Below are positions 33,352 through 45,569 of a stretch of DNA of 64,000 bases, one piece after another. The translations under genes were made by a program, and so were the position numbers. The stretch lies in the NCBI RefSeq assembly GCF_009905375.1, contig NC_133652.1, positions 125,047,058 through 125,111,057 on the forward strand, written 5' to 3'. Numbering within the stretch: position 1 is the first letter of the stretch; the number at the start of each line of letters is the position of its first letter. The stretch is from Apium graveolens (lineage: Eukaryota > Streptophyta > Magnoliopsida > Apiales > Apiaceae). The notes beneath the pieces were generated by a model. The model saw nothing but the letters and a program-made list of their open reading frames with translations, did no database searches and was not told where the DNA came from.

Positions 33352-35132
33352 AATCATTTCATTTACATATGCCTACGGGCAAGACTATTGTTTTTAAAAT
33401 AATTGTTATTTTGTTCCCTCGATTATGAGGAATATTATTCCCATGTTAGACTTGGTTGGATTTTCATTTATTATTGAGAATAATGAATGTTCTATTCTTA
33501 GAGATAATATTCTTTATGGACGTGGTACTTTAAATAATGGTCTGTATGAATGTGACATAATTTACTTCAGATTGAACAAACTAATAAAAGAAAAGGGATG
33601 ATGAAAATCTCACTTCAATGTGGCACTACAGTCTCTATTTAGTAGACATGGAGAGAGGGCTGCAAATTTACTAGGAATGGTACACATAGATGTATGTGGA
33701 CCAATGTCTACACAAGCCATGGGTGGATTTTTATACTTCATGACTTTCATGGATAATAGATCTAGATTCGGATATGTGTTTGTTGAAACACAAGTCTGAA
33801 GCCTTTGAAAAGTTCAAAGAGTATAAGTATGAAGTGGAGAAACAAACTAAACATAGTATTATAATTCTTCGATTAGATCGAGGTGGTGAATACTTGAATG
33901 GAGAGTTTCTGGATTATCTCAAAGTAAATGGTATAGTCTCCCAGTGGACGCCTCCAGATTGGTATCTGAAAGGAGAAATCGGACTTTGTTAGACATAGTT
34001 CGGTCCATAATGAGCTATGCAAATCTTCTAGTATTCCTATAGGGTTACGCATTGGAAACCTTAGCATATTTACTGAATAAGGTGCCTTCCAAATCTGTTC
34101 CTCAAACTCCGTATGAGATATGGAAAGAAAGGAAACCGAGTCTTAAACACGTTAAGATTTGGGGATGTCCAGCTTATGTCAAGAAAGTTGACCCAGATAA
34201 GCTGGAATCTCGATCCGTAAAATGTAGTTTTGTGGGATATCCTAAAGAGACTTTAGGGTATTACTTTTACACCGATCATCGGGTGTTTGTCTCCAGACAT
34301 GCTACCTTCTTGGAAAAGGAGTTTATCCTTGAAGGAAACAGTGGTAGCAAAATTTGAACTTGGTGAAGTTTAAGAAGCACAAACTACTACGGATCAAGTG
34401 GAAACACCTGTTCTGACTGAACAACCTTCTGTGGAACAGCCCATTCATAGGTCAGGGAGAGTGTCTCGCCAACCTGAGAGGTAATATGGCCTTGTCATTG
34501 AGAATGAAAATGAGTTGTCGATCATTGATGATGACGACCCTGTGACCTATAATGAGGCTATGAGTAGTGTTGACTCAGAGAAATGGCATAGTGCCATGAA
34601 ATCCGGAATGAAATCTATATATACGGGATAAAAAAGAATGATTAGAGCAGATGGCCAGGTGGAGACCTTTAAGGCCAGGCTTTTGGGAAAAGGATTCAAA
34701 TAAAGGCAATGGATTGACTTTGATGAAACCTTTTACCTGTAGCCTGTTAAAATCAGTTCGGATTTTGCTTGCAATTGCTGCTTACTACGACTATGAGATC
34801 TGACAATTAGCCAGATGGTTTTCTTTCCAAGAAAAATAAAAACCTAGTGAGTAAGCTGCTGCGAACCATATGTGGTTTAAAGCAAGCTTCTCGTAGATGG
34901 AACATCCGTTTTGATGAGACAATCAAAGAGTTTGGTTTTATGAAAAACATAGATGAACTATGTGTCTACAAAAGGGTTAGTGGGAGCGCGATAACATTTC
35001 TTGTTTTGTATTGAATTAGAGTTGACACACATAACAACATAGCAGACCCACTCACAAAGCTACTTTATGAAAGTCACTTTGATCGTCATAAAGACAAGAT
35101 GGGTATTAGATTCCAGAGTGATTGGCTTTAGT
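33352..35132 (+). pseudogene. Degraded copia pol, internal 1
   Basis: Recognisable pieces in shifting frames: protease/pre-integrase (about 33420-33600), integrase core (MTFMDNRSRFGYVF near 33745, [14 protein letters not shown] in 33774-33992), integrase C-terminal part (PYEIWKERKPSLKHVKIWGC in 34052-34357), a scrap of RT (KARLLGKGFK near 34670) and the last residues of RNase H (ADPLTKLLYESHFDRHK near 35042-35090). The YxDD region and most of RNase H are absent. Many stops. Non-autonomous. Confidence 0.85.
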
Positions 35133-35145
35133 ACAAGTGGGAGAT
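35133..35145 (+). other. Polypurine tract, internal 1
   Basis: ACAAGTGGGAGAT directly before LTR 2. The same tract is at 40876-40888 before LTR 3. Confidence 0.9.
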
Positions 35146-36803
35146 TGAAAGGAATATGTTCTAAGTCCAATCATGTATAAGGATTTAGGAATAACTTTTT
35201 ATGTAATCTGTTTTAATTTCATTGATATTAATAAAAGACTTGTTTTGCTTTTATTACGGGCTCTATCTATTTAAGTGTTTAAATAAGATATATCATAGTT
35301 TAGAGTAAAGCTTTTTATGGATTATGATGAGATCATAATAGTGAGACCTAAAAGATGATAACTCTAAACTTAAATAGTTCCTGATCATAGGATTACTAAC
35401 TGGTAATTAATAATCCGCAAAGATCGGTACATACTATGATTGCTTCATTATGAAGGATGTCTGTTCTCATAGACATTTGTGTGGTGACACTATAGCTAGT
35501 ATGTAGGTGCTTATTATAGAATAAGTTCACTGAACATGACTCGCACACCTGAACAACTGATGGAGTTCACTCACGTGTCAGCAGTTGTTCACATAGTGAT
35601 AGTTGTACAAGTATCCTTAGACTTGAGGTCATCATAGTCATCTTGTGTACACTGAACTATGCTTTGGTTTAGTTCTTAGTCTCCAAGGACAATTATTAGG
35701 GCTCTACTGGGTATAGGAATTTGTACACGAACATAGTGTATGATCAATAAAGGATCTACCCCTTCCAGTAAAGGAAGCGAATGTTCAAGGCTGATCCACT
35801 TATGCTAGTTCAGGAATCTCTGGCCAGAGTGAATGAAATTAGAAACGAGTTTCTAATTTGCATAGAACTAAGCATAGTAAATGGTAAGCAAGTGATTAAA
35901 TTAGATAGGCTTGACACAAGATCCATGCCTTGTATTTAATCGGGACATTGTAGGGTAGAAGGAGTTTATTGTACGGTAACTATTCACTGAATAGGTTCTT
36001 GTATTCTAAGCAGTGATTTCATATTATCCGGATAGTCGCTATATGCTGAGAAGTATCCCTCACGATGTAGAATAAATGTGATTAACTAATTAATCATATT
36101 TAATAAATTAGAGAATTTATATAAATAATGATTAAATAGTTTTATTATTATTTATTTCTACTACCGGCTTAATATTGAACCTACAGGGTCACACCATAAA
36201 AAGAGAATGATTTAATGGTGGAGGAATTAATTAATAATGGCTAATAATTATTTATTTGTGAAATAAATAATTAATTGGAAAATTTAATAATTGATTAAAT
36301 GAGATTTAATCGATTATAAATTAATTAAGAAAAGTTCTTAATATCATTAATTAAGAATTTAATTTTTTGGAAATTAAATCAAGAGAGAGAATTATTTCTA
36401 AAGTTTTTAGAAAAAGGATTAATAAATAAAAGGTATTTTAATTATTAATGAGAATAATAAATGGGATAATAATAATAATAATATTTATGGGAAAATTTTA
36501 GCTGAAAATTTTGCCTATAAATATACTATTATAAACCCTATTTTTATTCCAACCCCAAAATTTTATAAAACCTAATTCTCTCCACCTCCTCCTTCTCCTT
36601 AAACGTCGTATTCTTGGTGGATACCGGTGGAGTGCTTCACGTTTGAGGAGCAGCTGCTAAGGATCTCCGATCGTTGCTTTTGGATCGCATATTAAAGGTT
36701 AGTATTCGATCCATATGTTTTTACCACGATTTATATGCTTTTATTTGGATTTTGTATGTGTAAAAGTGTTTTACCATTCCTCCGCTGCGATTAAAATCCA
36801 ACA
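35146..36803 (+). mobile_element. Array LTR 2 (shared, mosaic)
   Basis: It serves as 3' LTR of internal 1 and 5' LTR of internal 2. At sites polarised with 2363-3454, it shares derived bases with LTR 3 up to 35918 and with LTR 1 from 36086 onward. Confidence 0.9.
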
Positions 36804-36804
36804 T

Positions 36805-38695
36805 TGGTATCAGAGCATAGGTTGTATGCATATAGATCTGTGGTAAAAATTTCAGAATTTTATGTGCTTGTATGAATTAATTATGATTTTTACAAGTTAT
36901 ATCATGGATTAATTTTGTCTGTTGAGAAATCGTTTCTCAGAATTATTTTGAATATTGATCTGGGTTCTACAAGTGTTGTAGCTCGTCTGGGTATTTTTCT
37001 TATAATTTTATGATGTATAGATTTTTTATTATGAATTTTTGAAGTTGTTGCAATTAAATTCGTAATTAAATAAAGATATATATATATATATATGAAATTG
37101 TAAGTATGTATATATATTTGTACATCTGTTGTCTGCTGTTGCTGTACTGGGACTGCATGGAAAGAAGACAGACACGGCAGAGTAAGAAAAGGCGGCGACT
37201 CACAGCAAAGGGAAGGACCGCGCGTCGACCACGCGCGCGTGGGGCTCACGCGCTGGCGTGCCACGCGCGGCACGTCGTAGACACGCGCTCGTGACATCAT
37301 GCTGACGTCATGCTGACGTCATCAGATGACGTCATACTGACGTCAGCATAGGGGTTAGGGCGCGTGGAGCGCGTTGGGCGCGTGGAGGAAAGTCAGATAC
37401 GCGCTGTCAGGCGCGTGTGCGAGTGGCCGCGCGTGGGGAAACTTCTTTCAGCGCGTGAGGGCGCGTGCGAGATCAGAATAGGGCAATTTTGGTATCGTTG
37501 GATTCGTCTTTTCGAGACGCTTCTAATGGTATATTATATGATATTTTATAAAATTGTTTCAAACTGTTTATAGCTAACAGAACTGTTTTTAAGCTATTTT
37601 TGATTGTTTTAATTGCTTTTAAATGCTTCATGTGATACATAGGGATGTATAATGCTTAGACTAATGTGCTAGATGATATAACATGCCTACCTTGATGTTT
37701 ATTCATGTTGATATATGTGATATATGCTTAGTTTATCATGCGATGATAGATTTAGGTGAACTTAAATGAACATAAGGCGTTTGTTAGACAACCTAGTATA
37801 GTGAAATTGTTTCATAACCTTAATAATAATATTATGAATACAATCATGAGATTCTTGTATTTATGAAACACGTAATTGAATATGAATTTTCGATATGAGA
37901 GAAAGGATGATTCCGTCAACAACAGATTTCTATCTGTAAGAAAGGGTTATTAAGTGACGTCTCTTGACAATGCTCCACCCGATCTGGGAATCATCTGATT
38001 ATTGATTATTGATTTGAAATATTTAATTTAAAAGGAAGAATCTCTTTATAATATGATTATGATTGTAACGTAATATAATCCCTCTAAAATTAAATAATAT
38101 CAAGTAGTAATTGGCCAATGACATAACGGGCTTGTGTCGGTCATAGCCTTCCAACATGATAGAAAAGTAGTTCTTATTTTTGAAACATTGTCGGTTCGTG
38201 CTACAGCCGAGGGCTTTGATTTCGAAATAAGAAATACTTGTCTATTACATAGAGATCTGTACATTGAATAAGAATCTAAAGGTCGGTACGTGCCACAGCC
38301 GTGGGCCTTTGGGGACTGATTCAATTGTACGGAATGTTGGGTTATACTTGACTTAGAATATTGAGTTTGTCATGCCACAGCCGTGACTCAATTATTCAAG
38401 AGGCTAAAGTTTGATTAGGGAATAACATAAGATGTAATTGACAAGAGTTGTCTGCCTATTGAACATTACATGGCGGTTCGTGCTACAGCCGGGGTTGTGT
38501 AATGGAATGTAGGATCCCTATTCCCACTAGCATTATGAATGCTTAATTTTTCATGTAGGGGGTTGAATAAATTAGATAAACTAGTGGGAGCCACTTATGA
38601 ATAAAGACCAGATTCATATAGTGGTTTTGAAATGAAATCGAATATTTGCTAAGTGTTGTTATGTGTTTATCATTTACAGATTTACTTTGTACGTT
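36805..38695 (+). other. Primer site and leader, internal 2
   Basis: Primer site TGGTATCAGAGC at 36805-36816. The leader is as in internal 1, but the GC-rich block (37215-37460) has four TGACGTCA palindromes (37303, 37314, 37327, 37338) plus one TGACATCA, and an 18-bp GCGCGTTGGG insertion near 37368. ACAGCCG repeats occur near 38203, 38297, 38377 and 38487. Confidence 0.8.
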
Positions 38696-39784
38696 ATGTC
38701 TTATGCACTATCACTCAGGAGCATACTAGATGCTCACAAGTTGACTGGTCCTAATTATGCTGACTGGCTTCGAAACTTGAGAATTGTTCTCAGGATTGAG
38801 AAGCTGGAAAACGTGATTGACTCACCTAAGCCTACTGAACCTGCTAGCGATGCGCATAATGATAAACATGTTGTGTATCGTAAGTGGATAGATGATGCAA
38901 ATGTTGTTCAATGCATCATGCTAGCTTCCATGAACATTGAGCTACAGAAGCAACATGAGCATATGGATGCTCACACTATCCTCATGCATCTACAAGAGTT
39001 GTATGATGTGGCAGGGAGGACAGCTCGATATGAGATATCGAAGGACCTGTTCGGTTGTAGGATGTCTGAGGGATCATCTGTGAATGACCATGTACTTAAG
39101 ATGATCAATTTGATTGAACGTCTTAGACAACTTGGTTTTGCCATGGATGGGGAGCTGAGCCAAGACTTGGTCTTGCAATCGCTTCCGAGTTCGTTCTCGC
39201 AGTTTGTTGTGAACTTTCACATGAATAAGTTGGATGTCAGCCTACCTGAACTTCACAACATGTTGAAGACTGCGGAATCGAATTTTCCCCCTAAGAAGAG
39301 TTCTGTTCTTCTAATTGGTGAAGGTTCCAATCCTAAGAAAAGGAAGAGGAACCCTTCCAAGAAGAAGAAAGCAGGTGAAAAAATGCCGGTTCCACCAAAA
39401 GCTGAAGACCCCAAGAGCAAAGTTGTTTCCTTTCACTGTAACAAGGTGGGACACTGGAAGAGGAACTGCAAGGTTTACCTTGCAGAATTGAAGAAGACGA
39501 AGGGTAGTGAGACTACCGCTTCTGATTCAGGTATGTTCATGATAGAAGTAAATATGTCATTAAATCAAATTTCTACTTGGGTATTAGATACCGCTTGTGG
39601 TTCTCATATCTGCAATTTGTTGCAGGGACTAAGGAGAAGTAGGACTCTTGAGGAAGAGGAGGTGATTACTGATGGAAATGGAGCAAGAGTTGCTGCTAAA
39701 GATGTAGAATCATTTCATTTACATATGCCTACGGGCAAGACTATTGTTTTTAAAATAATTGTTATTTTGTTCCCTCGATTGTGA
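38696..39784 (+). pseudogene. Copia gag, internal 2
   Basis: Start ATG at 38696. Nearly the same protein as the gag at 32338, 362 codons from this start. The zinc knuckle is damaged: the first Cys codon TGC is TCC (39428-39430), giving S-F-H-C. The frame stays open through DTACGSHIC and about 70 residues further than internal 1, because the two-base insertion is absent, and stops at 39784. Gag domain residues are otherwise conserved. Confidence 0.85.
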
Positions 39785-40875
39785 GGAATATTATTCCCAT
39801 GTTAGACTTGGCAGGATTTTCATTTATTATTGAGAATAATGAATGTTCTATTCTTAGAGATAATATTCTTTATGGACGTGGTACTTTAAATAATGGTCTG
39901 TGTGAATGTGACATAATTTACTTCAGATTGAACAAACTAATAAAAGAAAAGGGATGATGAAAATCTCACTTCAATGTGGCACTACAGTCTCCATTTAGTA
40001 GACATGGAGAGAGGGCTGCAAATTTGCTAGGAATGGTACACACAGATATATGTGGACCAATGTATACGCAAGCCATGGGTGGATTTTTATACTTCATGAC
40101 TTTCATGGATAATAGATCAAGATTCGGATATGTGTTTGTTGAAACACAAGTCTGAAGCCTTTGAAAAGTTCAAAGAGTATAAGTATGAAGTGGAGAAACA
40201 AACTAAACATAGTATTATAATTCTTCGATTAGATCGAGGTGGTGAATACCTGAATGGAGAGTTTCTGGATTATCTCAAAGTAAATGGTATAGTCTCCCAG
40301 TGGACGCCTCCAGATTGGTATCTGAAAGGAGAAATCGAACTTTGTTGGACATGGTTCGGTCCATGATGAGCTATGCAAATCTTCCAGTATTCCTATGGGG
40401 TTACGCATTGGAAACCTTAGCATATTTACTGAATAAGGTGTCTTCCAAATCTGTTCCTCAAACTCCGTATGAGATATGAAAAGAAAGGAAACCGAGTCTT
40501 AAACACGTTAAGATTTGGGGATGTCCAGCTTATGTCAAGAAAGTTGACCCAAATAAGCTGGAATCTCAATCCGTAAAAATGAAAACCTAGTGAGTAAGCT
40601 GCTGCGAACCATATGTGGTTTAAAGCAAGCTTCTCGTAGATGGAACATCCGTTTTGATGAGGCAATCAAAGAGTTTGGTTTTATGAAAAACATAGATGAA
40701 CCATGTGTCTACAAAAGGGTTAGTGGGAGCACGATAACATTTCTTGTTTTGTATTGAATTAGAGTTGACACACATAACAACATAGCAGACCCACTGACAA
40801 AGCTACTTTATGAAAGTCACTTTGATCGTCATAAAGACAAGATGGGTATTAGATTCCAGAGTGATTGGCTTTAGT
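39785..40875 (+). pseudogene. Degraded copia pol, internal 2
   Basis: Same scraps as in internal 1 (integrase core 40130-40366, KHVKIWGCPAYVKKVD near 40500), then a further deletion of about 610 bp joining the equivalent of 34222 to 34834 at about 40578, with an AAAA microhomology. The end of RNase H (ADPLTKLLYESHFDRHK) follows near 40785-40835. Confidence 0.85.
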
Positions 40876-40888
40876 ACAAGTGGGAGAT

Positions 40889-42540
40889 TGAAAGGAATAT
40901 GTCCTAAGTCCAATCATGTATTAGGATTTAGGAATAACTTTTTATGTAATCTGTTTTGATTTCATTGATATTAATAAAAGACTTGTTTTGCTTTTATTAC
41001 GGGCTCTATCTATTTAAGTGTTTAAATAAGATATATCATAGTTTAGAGTAAAGCTTTTTATGAATTATGATGAGATCATAATAGTGAGACCTAAAAGATG
41101 ATAACTCTAAACTTAAATAGTTCCTGATCATAGAATTACTAACTGGTAATTAATAATCCGCAAAGATTGGTACATACTATGATTGCTTCATTATGAAGGA
41201 TGTCTGTTCTCATAGACATTTGTGTGGTGACACTATAGCTAGTACGTAGGTGCTTATTAAAGAATAAGTTCACTGAACATGACTCGCACAGCTTAACAAC
41301 TGATGGAGTTCACTCACGTGTCAACAGTTGTTCACATAGTGATAGTTGTACAAGTAACCTTAGACTTGAGGTCATCATAGTCATCTTGTGTACACTGAAC
41401 TATGCTTTGGTTTAGTTCTTAGTCTCCAGGGACAATTATTAGGGCTCTACTGGGTATAGGAATTTGTACACGAACATAGTGTATGATCAATAAAGGATCT
41501 ACCCCTTCCAGTGAAGGAAGCGAATGTTCAAGGCTGATCCACTTATGCTAGTTCAGGAATCTCTGGCCAGAGTAAATGAAATTAGAAAGGAGTTTCTAAT
41601 TTGCATAAAACTAAGCATAGTAAATGGTAAGCAAGTGATTAAATTAGATAGGCTTGACACAAGATCCATGCCTTGTATTTAATCGGGACATTGTAGGGTA
41701 GAAGGAGTTTATTGTACGGTAACTATTCACTGAATAGGTTCTTGGTATTCTAAGCAGTGAATATTATCCGGATAGTCGCGATATGCTGAGAAGTATCCCT
41801 CACGATGTAGAATAAATGTGATTAATTAATTAATTATATTTAATAAATTAGAGAATTTATATAAATAATGATAAAATAGTTTTATTATTATTTATTTCTA
41901 CTACCGGCTTAATATTGAACCTACAAGGTCACACCATAAAAAGAGAATGATTTAATGATGGAGGAATTAATTAATAATGGCTAATAATTATTTATTTGTG
42001 AAATAAATAATTAATTGGAAAATTTAATAATTGATTAAATGAGATTTAATTGATTATAAATTAATTAAGAAAAGTTCTTAATATTATTAATTAAGGATTT
42101 AATTTTTTGGAAATTAAATCAAGAGAGAGAATTGTTTCTAAAGTGTTTAGAAAAAGGATTAATAATTAAAAGGTGTTTTAATTATTAATGAGAATAATAA
42201 ATGGGATAATAATAATAATATTTATGGGAAAATTTCAGCTGAAAATTTTGCCTATAAATATACTATTATAAACCCTATTTTTATTCCAACCCCAAAATTT
42301 TATAAAACCTAATTCTCTCCACCTCCTCCTCCTCCTTAAACGTCGTTTTCTTGGTGGATACCGGTGGAGTGCTTCACGTTTGAGGAGCAGCTGTTAAGGA
42401 TCTCCGATCGTTGCTTTTGGATAGCATATTAAAGGTTAGTATTCGATCCATATGTTTTTACCACGATTTATATGCTTTTATTTGGATTTTGTATGTGTAA
42501 AAGTGTTTTACCATGCCTCCGCTGCGATTAAAATCTAACA
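40889..42540 (+). mobile_element. Array LTR 3
   Basis: 1652 bp, ending AAAATCTAACA. It keeps ancestral bases in the 3' half, where LTR 1 and LTR 2 share changes, and has a short deletion near 41760. Confidence 0.95.
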
Positions 42541-42545
42541 AGATG

Positions 42546-43300
42546 GATTTGACTAGTCTACATACTTTCCTCTCATTACCAGAAGCAACAAATCCCTCAG
42601 GCAGATCCATATAAATCTCTTCTTCAAGGTCACCATGAAGAAAAGTTGTCTTTACATCCATTTGATGGATGATAAGACCCTGTATAGAAGCCAATGCAAT
42701 AAGCATTCTGATTGTTGTCATTCGGGAAACTTGAGAATATTTATCAAAATAATCAGTGTCGTCCATTTTTCTAAAGCCCTTAGCAACTAGCCTAGCCTTG
42801 TACTTACCTATTGAGCCATCGGGCTTTAGCTTCCTCATGAAGATCCATTTATATACAATAGTAGAACACCCATGAGGGAGATCAACTAACTCCCATTTTC
42901 CGTTTGAAATAATTGAGTTTATTTCACTCTTTACAACGCCTTTCCAATGCCTTGACTCCGAAGAATCCATGGCTTGACGGAAAGTTAAAGGCTCATCCTC
43001 GACATTGTAAGTGAAAAAGCCACTTCCAAAGTTCTTGACTACCTTTGCACGCTTACTCCTTCTAGGTTCCTCTACTTCATTACAAGTAGAGCTACTATCT
43101 GGATCCACCCCCACATTTGTCATATTTTCCACATGATCAGGAATGAAACTCGATGTCTGAGTGGGATCATCCTCAGAACTACCCAAAAGTATACTAGTCT
43201 TCATAGGGAATACTTCCTCAAAAAAAGTTGCATCACAAAACTCAACTATCGTATTCGCCACAATACCATCTAAGTCAGATTTTAATACTAAAAATCTCAT
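42546..43300 (-). pseudogene. Copia RT, N-terminal half (minus-strand copia)
   Basis: On the minus strand: [64 protein letters not shown], then motif A HQMDVKTTFLHGDLEEEIYM with its Asp present, ending CRLVKSI where the array is inserted. It continues at 28820 with YGIEQEP. Intact up to the insertion. Confidence 0.9.
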
Positions 43301-44311
43301 AGCAGTTGTGGTTTCAAGATAGCCAGAAAGATATAATCAACAGTTTTCGGACCCAGTTTCTTTCTCTTGTGTTCACGGACAAGCACCATAGCAAGGCACC
43401 CCCACACACGAAGATAACTCAAACTTGTCCTACGCTTTCTCCATAATTTATATGGTGTCTTGTCTATATGTTTTAGAGGGACTCTATTCAGAATATGGAA
43501 AGCCGTATTCAGAGCCTCTCCCCACAGATACTTAGGCAACCTAGAATTAATTAACGTACTGTTAATCATGTCTTTAAAAGTTCTGTTCTTTCGCTCAGCC
43601 ACCCCATTTGACTCGGGTATGTATGGTGGAGTAATCTCATGAACTATTATATTGCTTGCACAAAATTTATTAACCAAGGTACTCGTATACTCACCATATC
43701 TATCAGATCTCAAACGTTTAAGTACTTTGCCAGTTTGTGTTTCAGCTTCATTTTTATACATAATGAATTTATCTAGTGCTTCATCCTTATGTTTAGGCAA
43801 AAAAAATATAATAATATCTAATACAATCATCTGTAAAGGTAATGAAATATCTACAGTGATCCTTAGTCAACACACCACCAAATTCACATATGTCTGAGTG
43901 AACTAAACCTAACAAGTCTGAATCCCTAATAACATTATGAAAAGGTTTCCTTGTTTGTTTAGCAGTTACACACATTTGACACTTAGATTTCTTATCAATG
44001 GCGTACTTTTGAATCAACTCTAATAATATCATATTCTTTAGAGCACCAAAATTTAAATGACCAAGTCGTAAGTGCCACAAATCAGATGATTGTACACAAT
44101 TAACAGAAGGTGCAACACTATCATTAATAAAACCACCCAAAACGGGTTCGACATTTATTAAAAACAAACCATCAGACAAATAACCCTTGCCAAAGAATGT
44201 ACCAGTATGAGTAATAACTACTTTATTACATTTTGAAGAAAGTTCAAAGCCGTTATAAACTAAAAAACTTCCATTTGTTATATTTCTACGAATAGAGGGA
44301 ACATGATGCAC
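43297..44311 (-). pseudogene. Copia integrase (minus-strand copia)
   Basis: Pre-integrase zinc region HLRLGHLNFGALKNM...CQMCVTAKQ (about 44080-43960). Core: LVHSDICEFGG (first Asp), RSDRYGEYTS (second Asp, with Tyr where Gly is usual), ESNGVAERKNRTF (Glu), then YLWGEALNTAFHILNRVP and LRVWGCLAMV. A frameshift lies between 43830 and 43793. All three catalytic acids are visible. Confidence 0.85.
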
Positions 44312-44422
44312 TCTAGTAAGTGATAGTTACCGCCCAGAAGCAAACTTCAGGTCCACGTTTCCTATTACAAGCACTTGTGCATCACTAGCATTCCCCATCA
44401 CCACTGTCACTCCATGACTCCG

Positions 44423-44626
44423 TTAATAATATATAAACAAACTAATATCAGCACAAATATGTACATTAGCTCCTGTATCAATCAACCACTCATGTGACAG
44501 ATAAATGGAAAGTACTACAGGGTTGTAAGTAACATACCCGTCATCGGTTCTAGAGGCAACAACCTCACCAATGACCATCTTAGCTATAGGCCCACTCGTG
44601 GTTCCAAGTCCAAGCACAGTATTTTC
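44423..44626 (-). pseudogene. Copia protease (minus-strand copia)
   Basis: HEWLIDTGANVHICADISLF carries the catalytic D-T-G. The frame ends at 44423, and a frameshift separates it from integrase. Confidence 0.85.
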
Positions 44627-45528
44627 TTGAGCTACCGCTCCAGATTTCTTAGCTTTCTTACTTGGACAGTCCTTGCTCCAATGACCAACATGTCCACAAG
44701 ACCAACATGGTTTCTTCGCTTTGGTTTCTTAACCTTGTTCTTGTCAGGTTTAGTGTTAGCCTTCTTAGTGACTACCTTTCATTTATATCCTACAGTCACT
44801 ACATTCACCTTTGAGCTCCCATATTCCACAGGCAACACTTGTCCCTATTTGGACTTGTGTTGCTCCTGTACAGAGATGTCCAACATCAAGTTAGTCCATG
44901 TGATCTCTCCTTTCTGTCTTTTTAGGGAGAGAAAAAACTCTTCCCAAGACTTAGGGAGCTTTTCAATTACAGACATCAATCGAAACTTCTCAGGAAAGAC
45001 TATACCGAACTCACCCAAAACATGAACCAACATCTCAAACTCATGAACCTGTTCAGTAAGGGATTTCCCATCCACCAACTTGAAATCAAGAAACCTAGCC
45101 ACAGAATATTTCTCAAGACCTTGAGAATTAGTATTATGGGTTTAGTCTAGCTTATCCCATAAGACTTTAGCAGTATAGGCATCTGATGAATAAACATCGA
45201 ACAAGGTGTTCTCCAAGGCTGCCAATATGGCTGCCCTAGCCACCCATCCTTCTCAGCCCATAAAGAATAATCCTTAACAGATTCAGCCTTCTCTTGATCC
45301 AACACAGGAGGATCATACTGTACCACTGGCCATAGAACCTTAACCGTTAACCAAAGCTTCATCTTTTTCTGCCAACGAGAAAGAAGCTCCACCATTGAAT
45401 TTATCAGGCATGCCCGATAACTTAATTGGTTGGAGAAAACGATATGGGGTCCAAATAATGGATGCAGTACCATCAGAACCAGAACCAGTCTCAACAGTCG
45501 TATGAACATTACTATTTTTGTTAACCAC
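44627..45528 (-). pseudogene. Copia gag (minus-strand copia)
   Basis: Start ATG at 45528 (MVNKNSNVHTTVETGSG), followed by LSGMPDKFNGGASF and, in another frame, MARFLDFKLVDGKSL, QVHEFEMLVHVLGEFG and EKLPKSWEEFFLSLK (45102-44845). A CX2C-type knuckle follows near 44710-44670, in broken frames. At least two frameshifts. Confidence 0.8.
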
Positions 45529-45569
45529 CTTGCTAATTAACTATATAACACAGATAATCTCTTCAAGAT
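45529..45569 (-). other. Putative primer-binding region of the minus-strand copia
   Basis: On the minus strand the bases after the 5' LTR begin ATCTTGAAGAGATTATCTG. This is not the usual initiator-Met site (TGGTATCAGAGC). The tRNA used cannot be named from sequence alone. Confidence 0.5.

Larger units (their letters stand above)
28826..42540 (+). mobile_element. Three-LTR copia array (LTR-internal-LTR-internal-LTR)
   Basis: LTRs at 28826-30479 (1654 bp), 35146-36803 (1658 bp) and 40889-42540 (1652 bp). Internal regions at 30480-35145 and 36804-40888. Both internals have the same primer site, polypurine tract, leader, gag and identically degraded pol. One AGATG duplication flanks the whole array. 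The unit is a non-autonomous copia with gag and scraps of pol; most of RT and RNase H is missing in both copies. The array is inserted in the RT gene of the minus-strand copia. Confidence 0.95.

Noticed and set aside
42458..42540. C-terminal extension of the RT frame (LLDFNRSGG...)
   Set aside because: This part is LTR 3 read in antisense, not RT.
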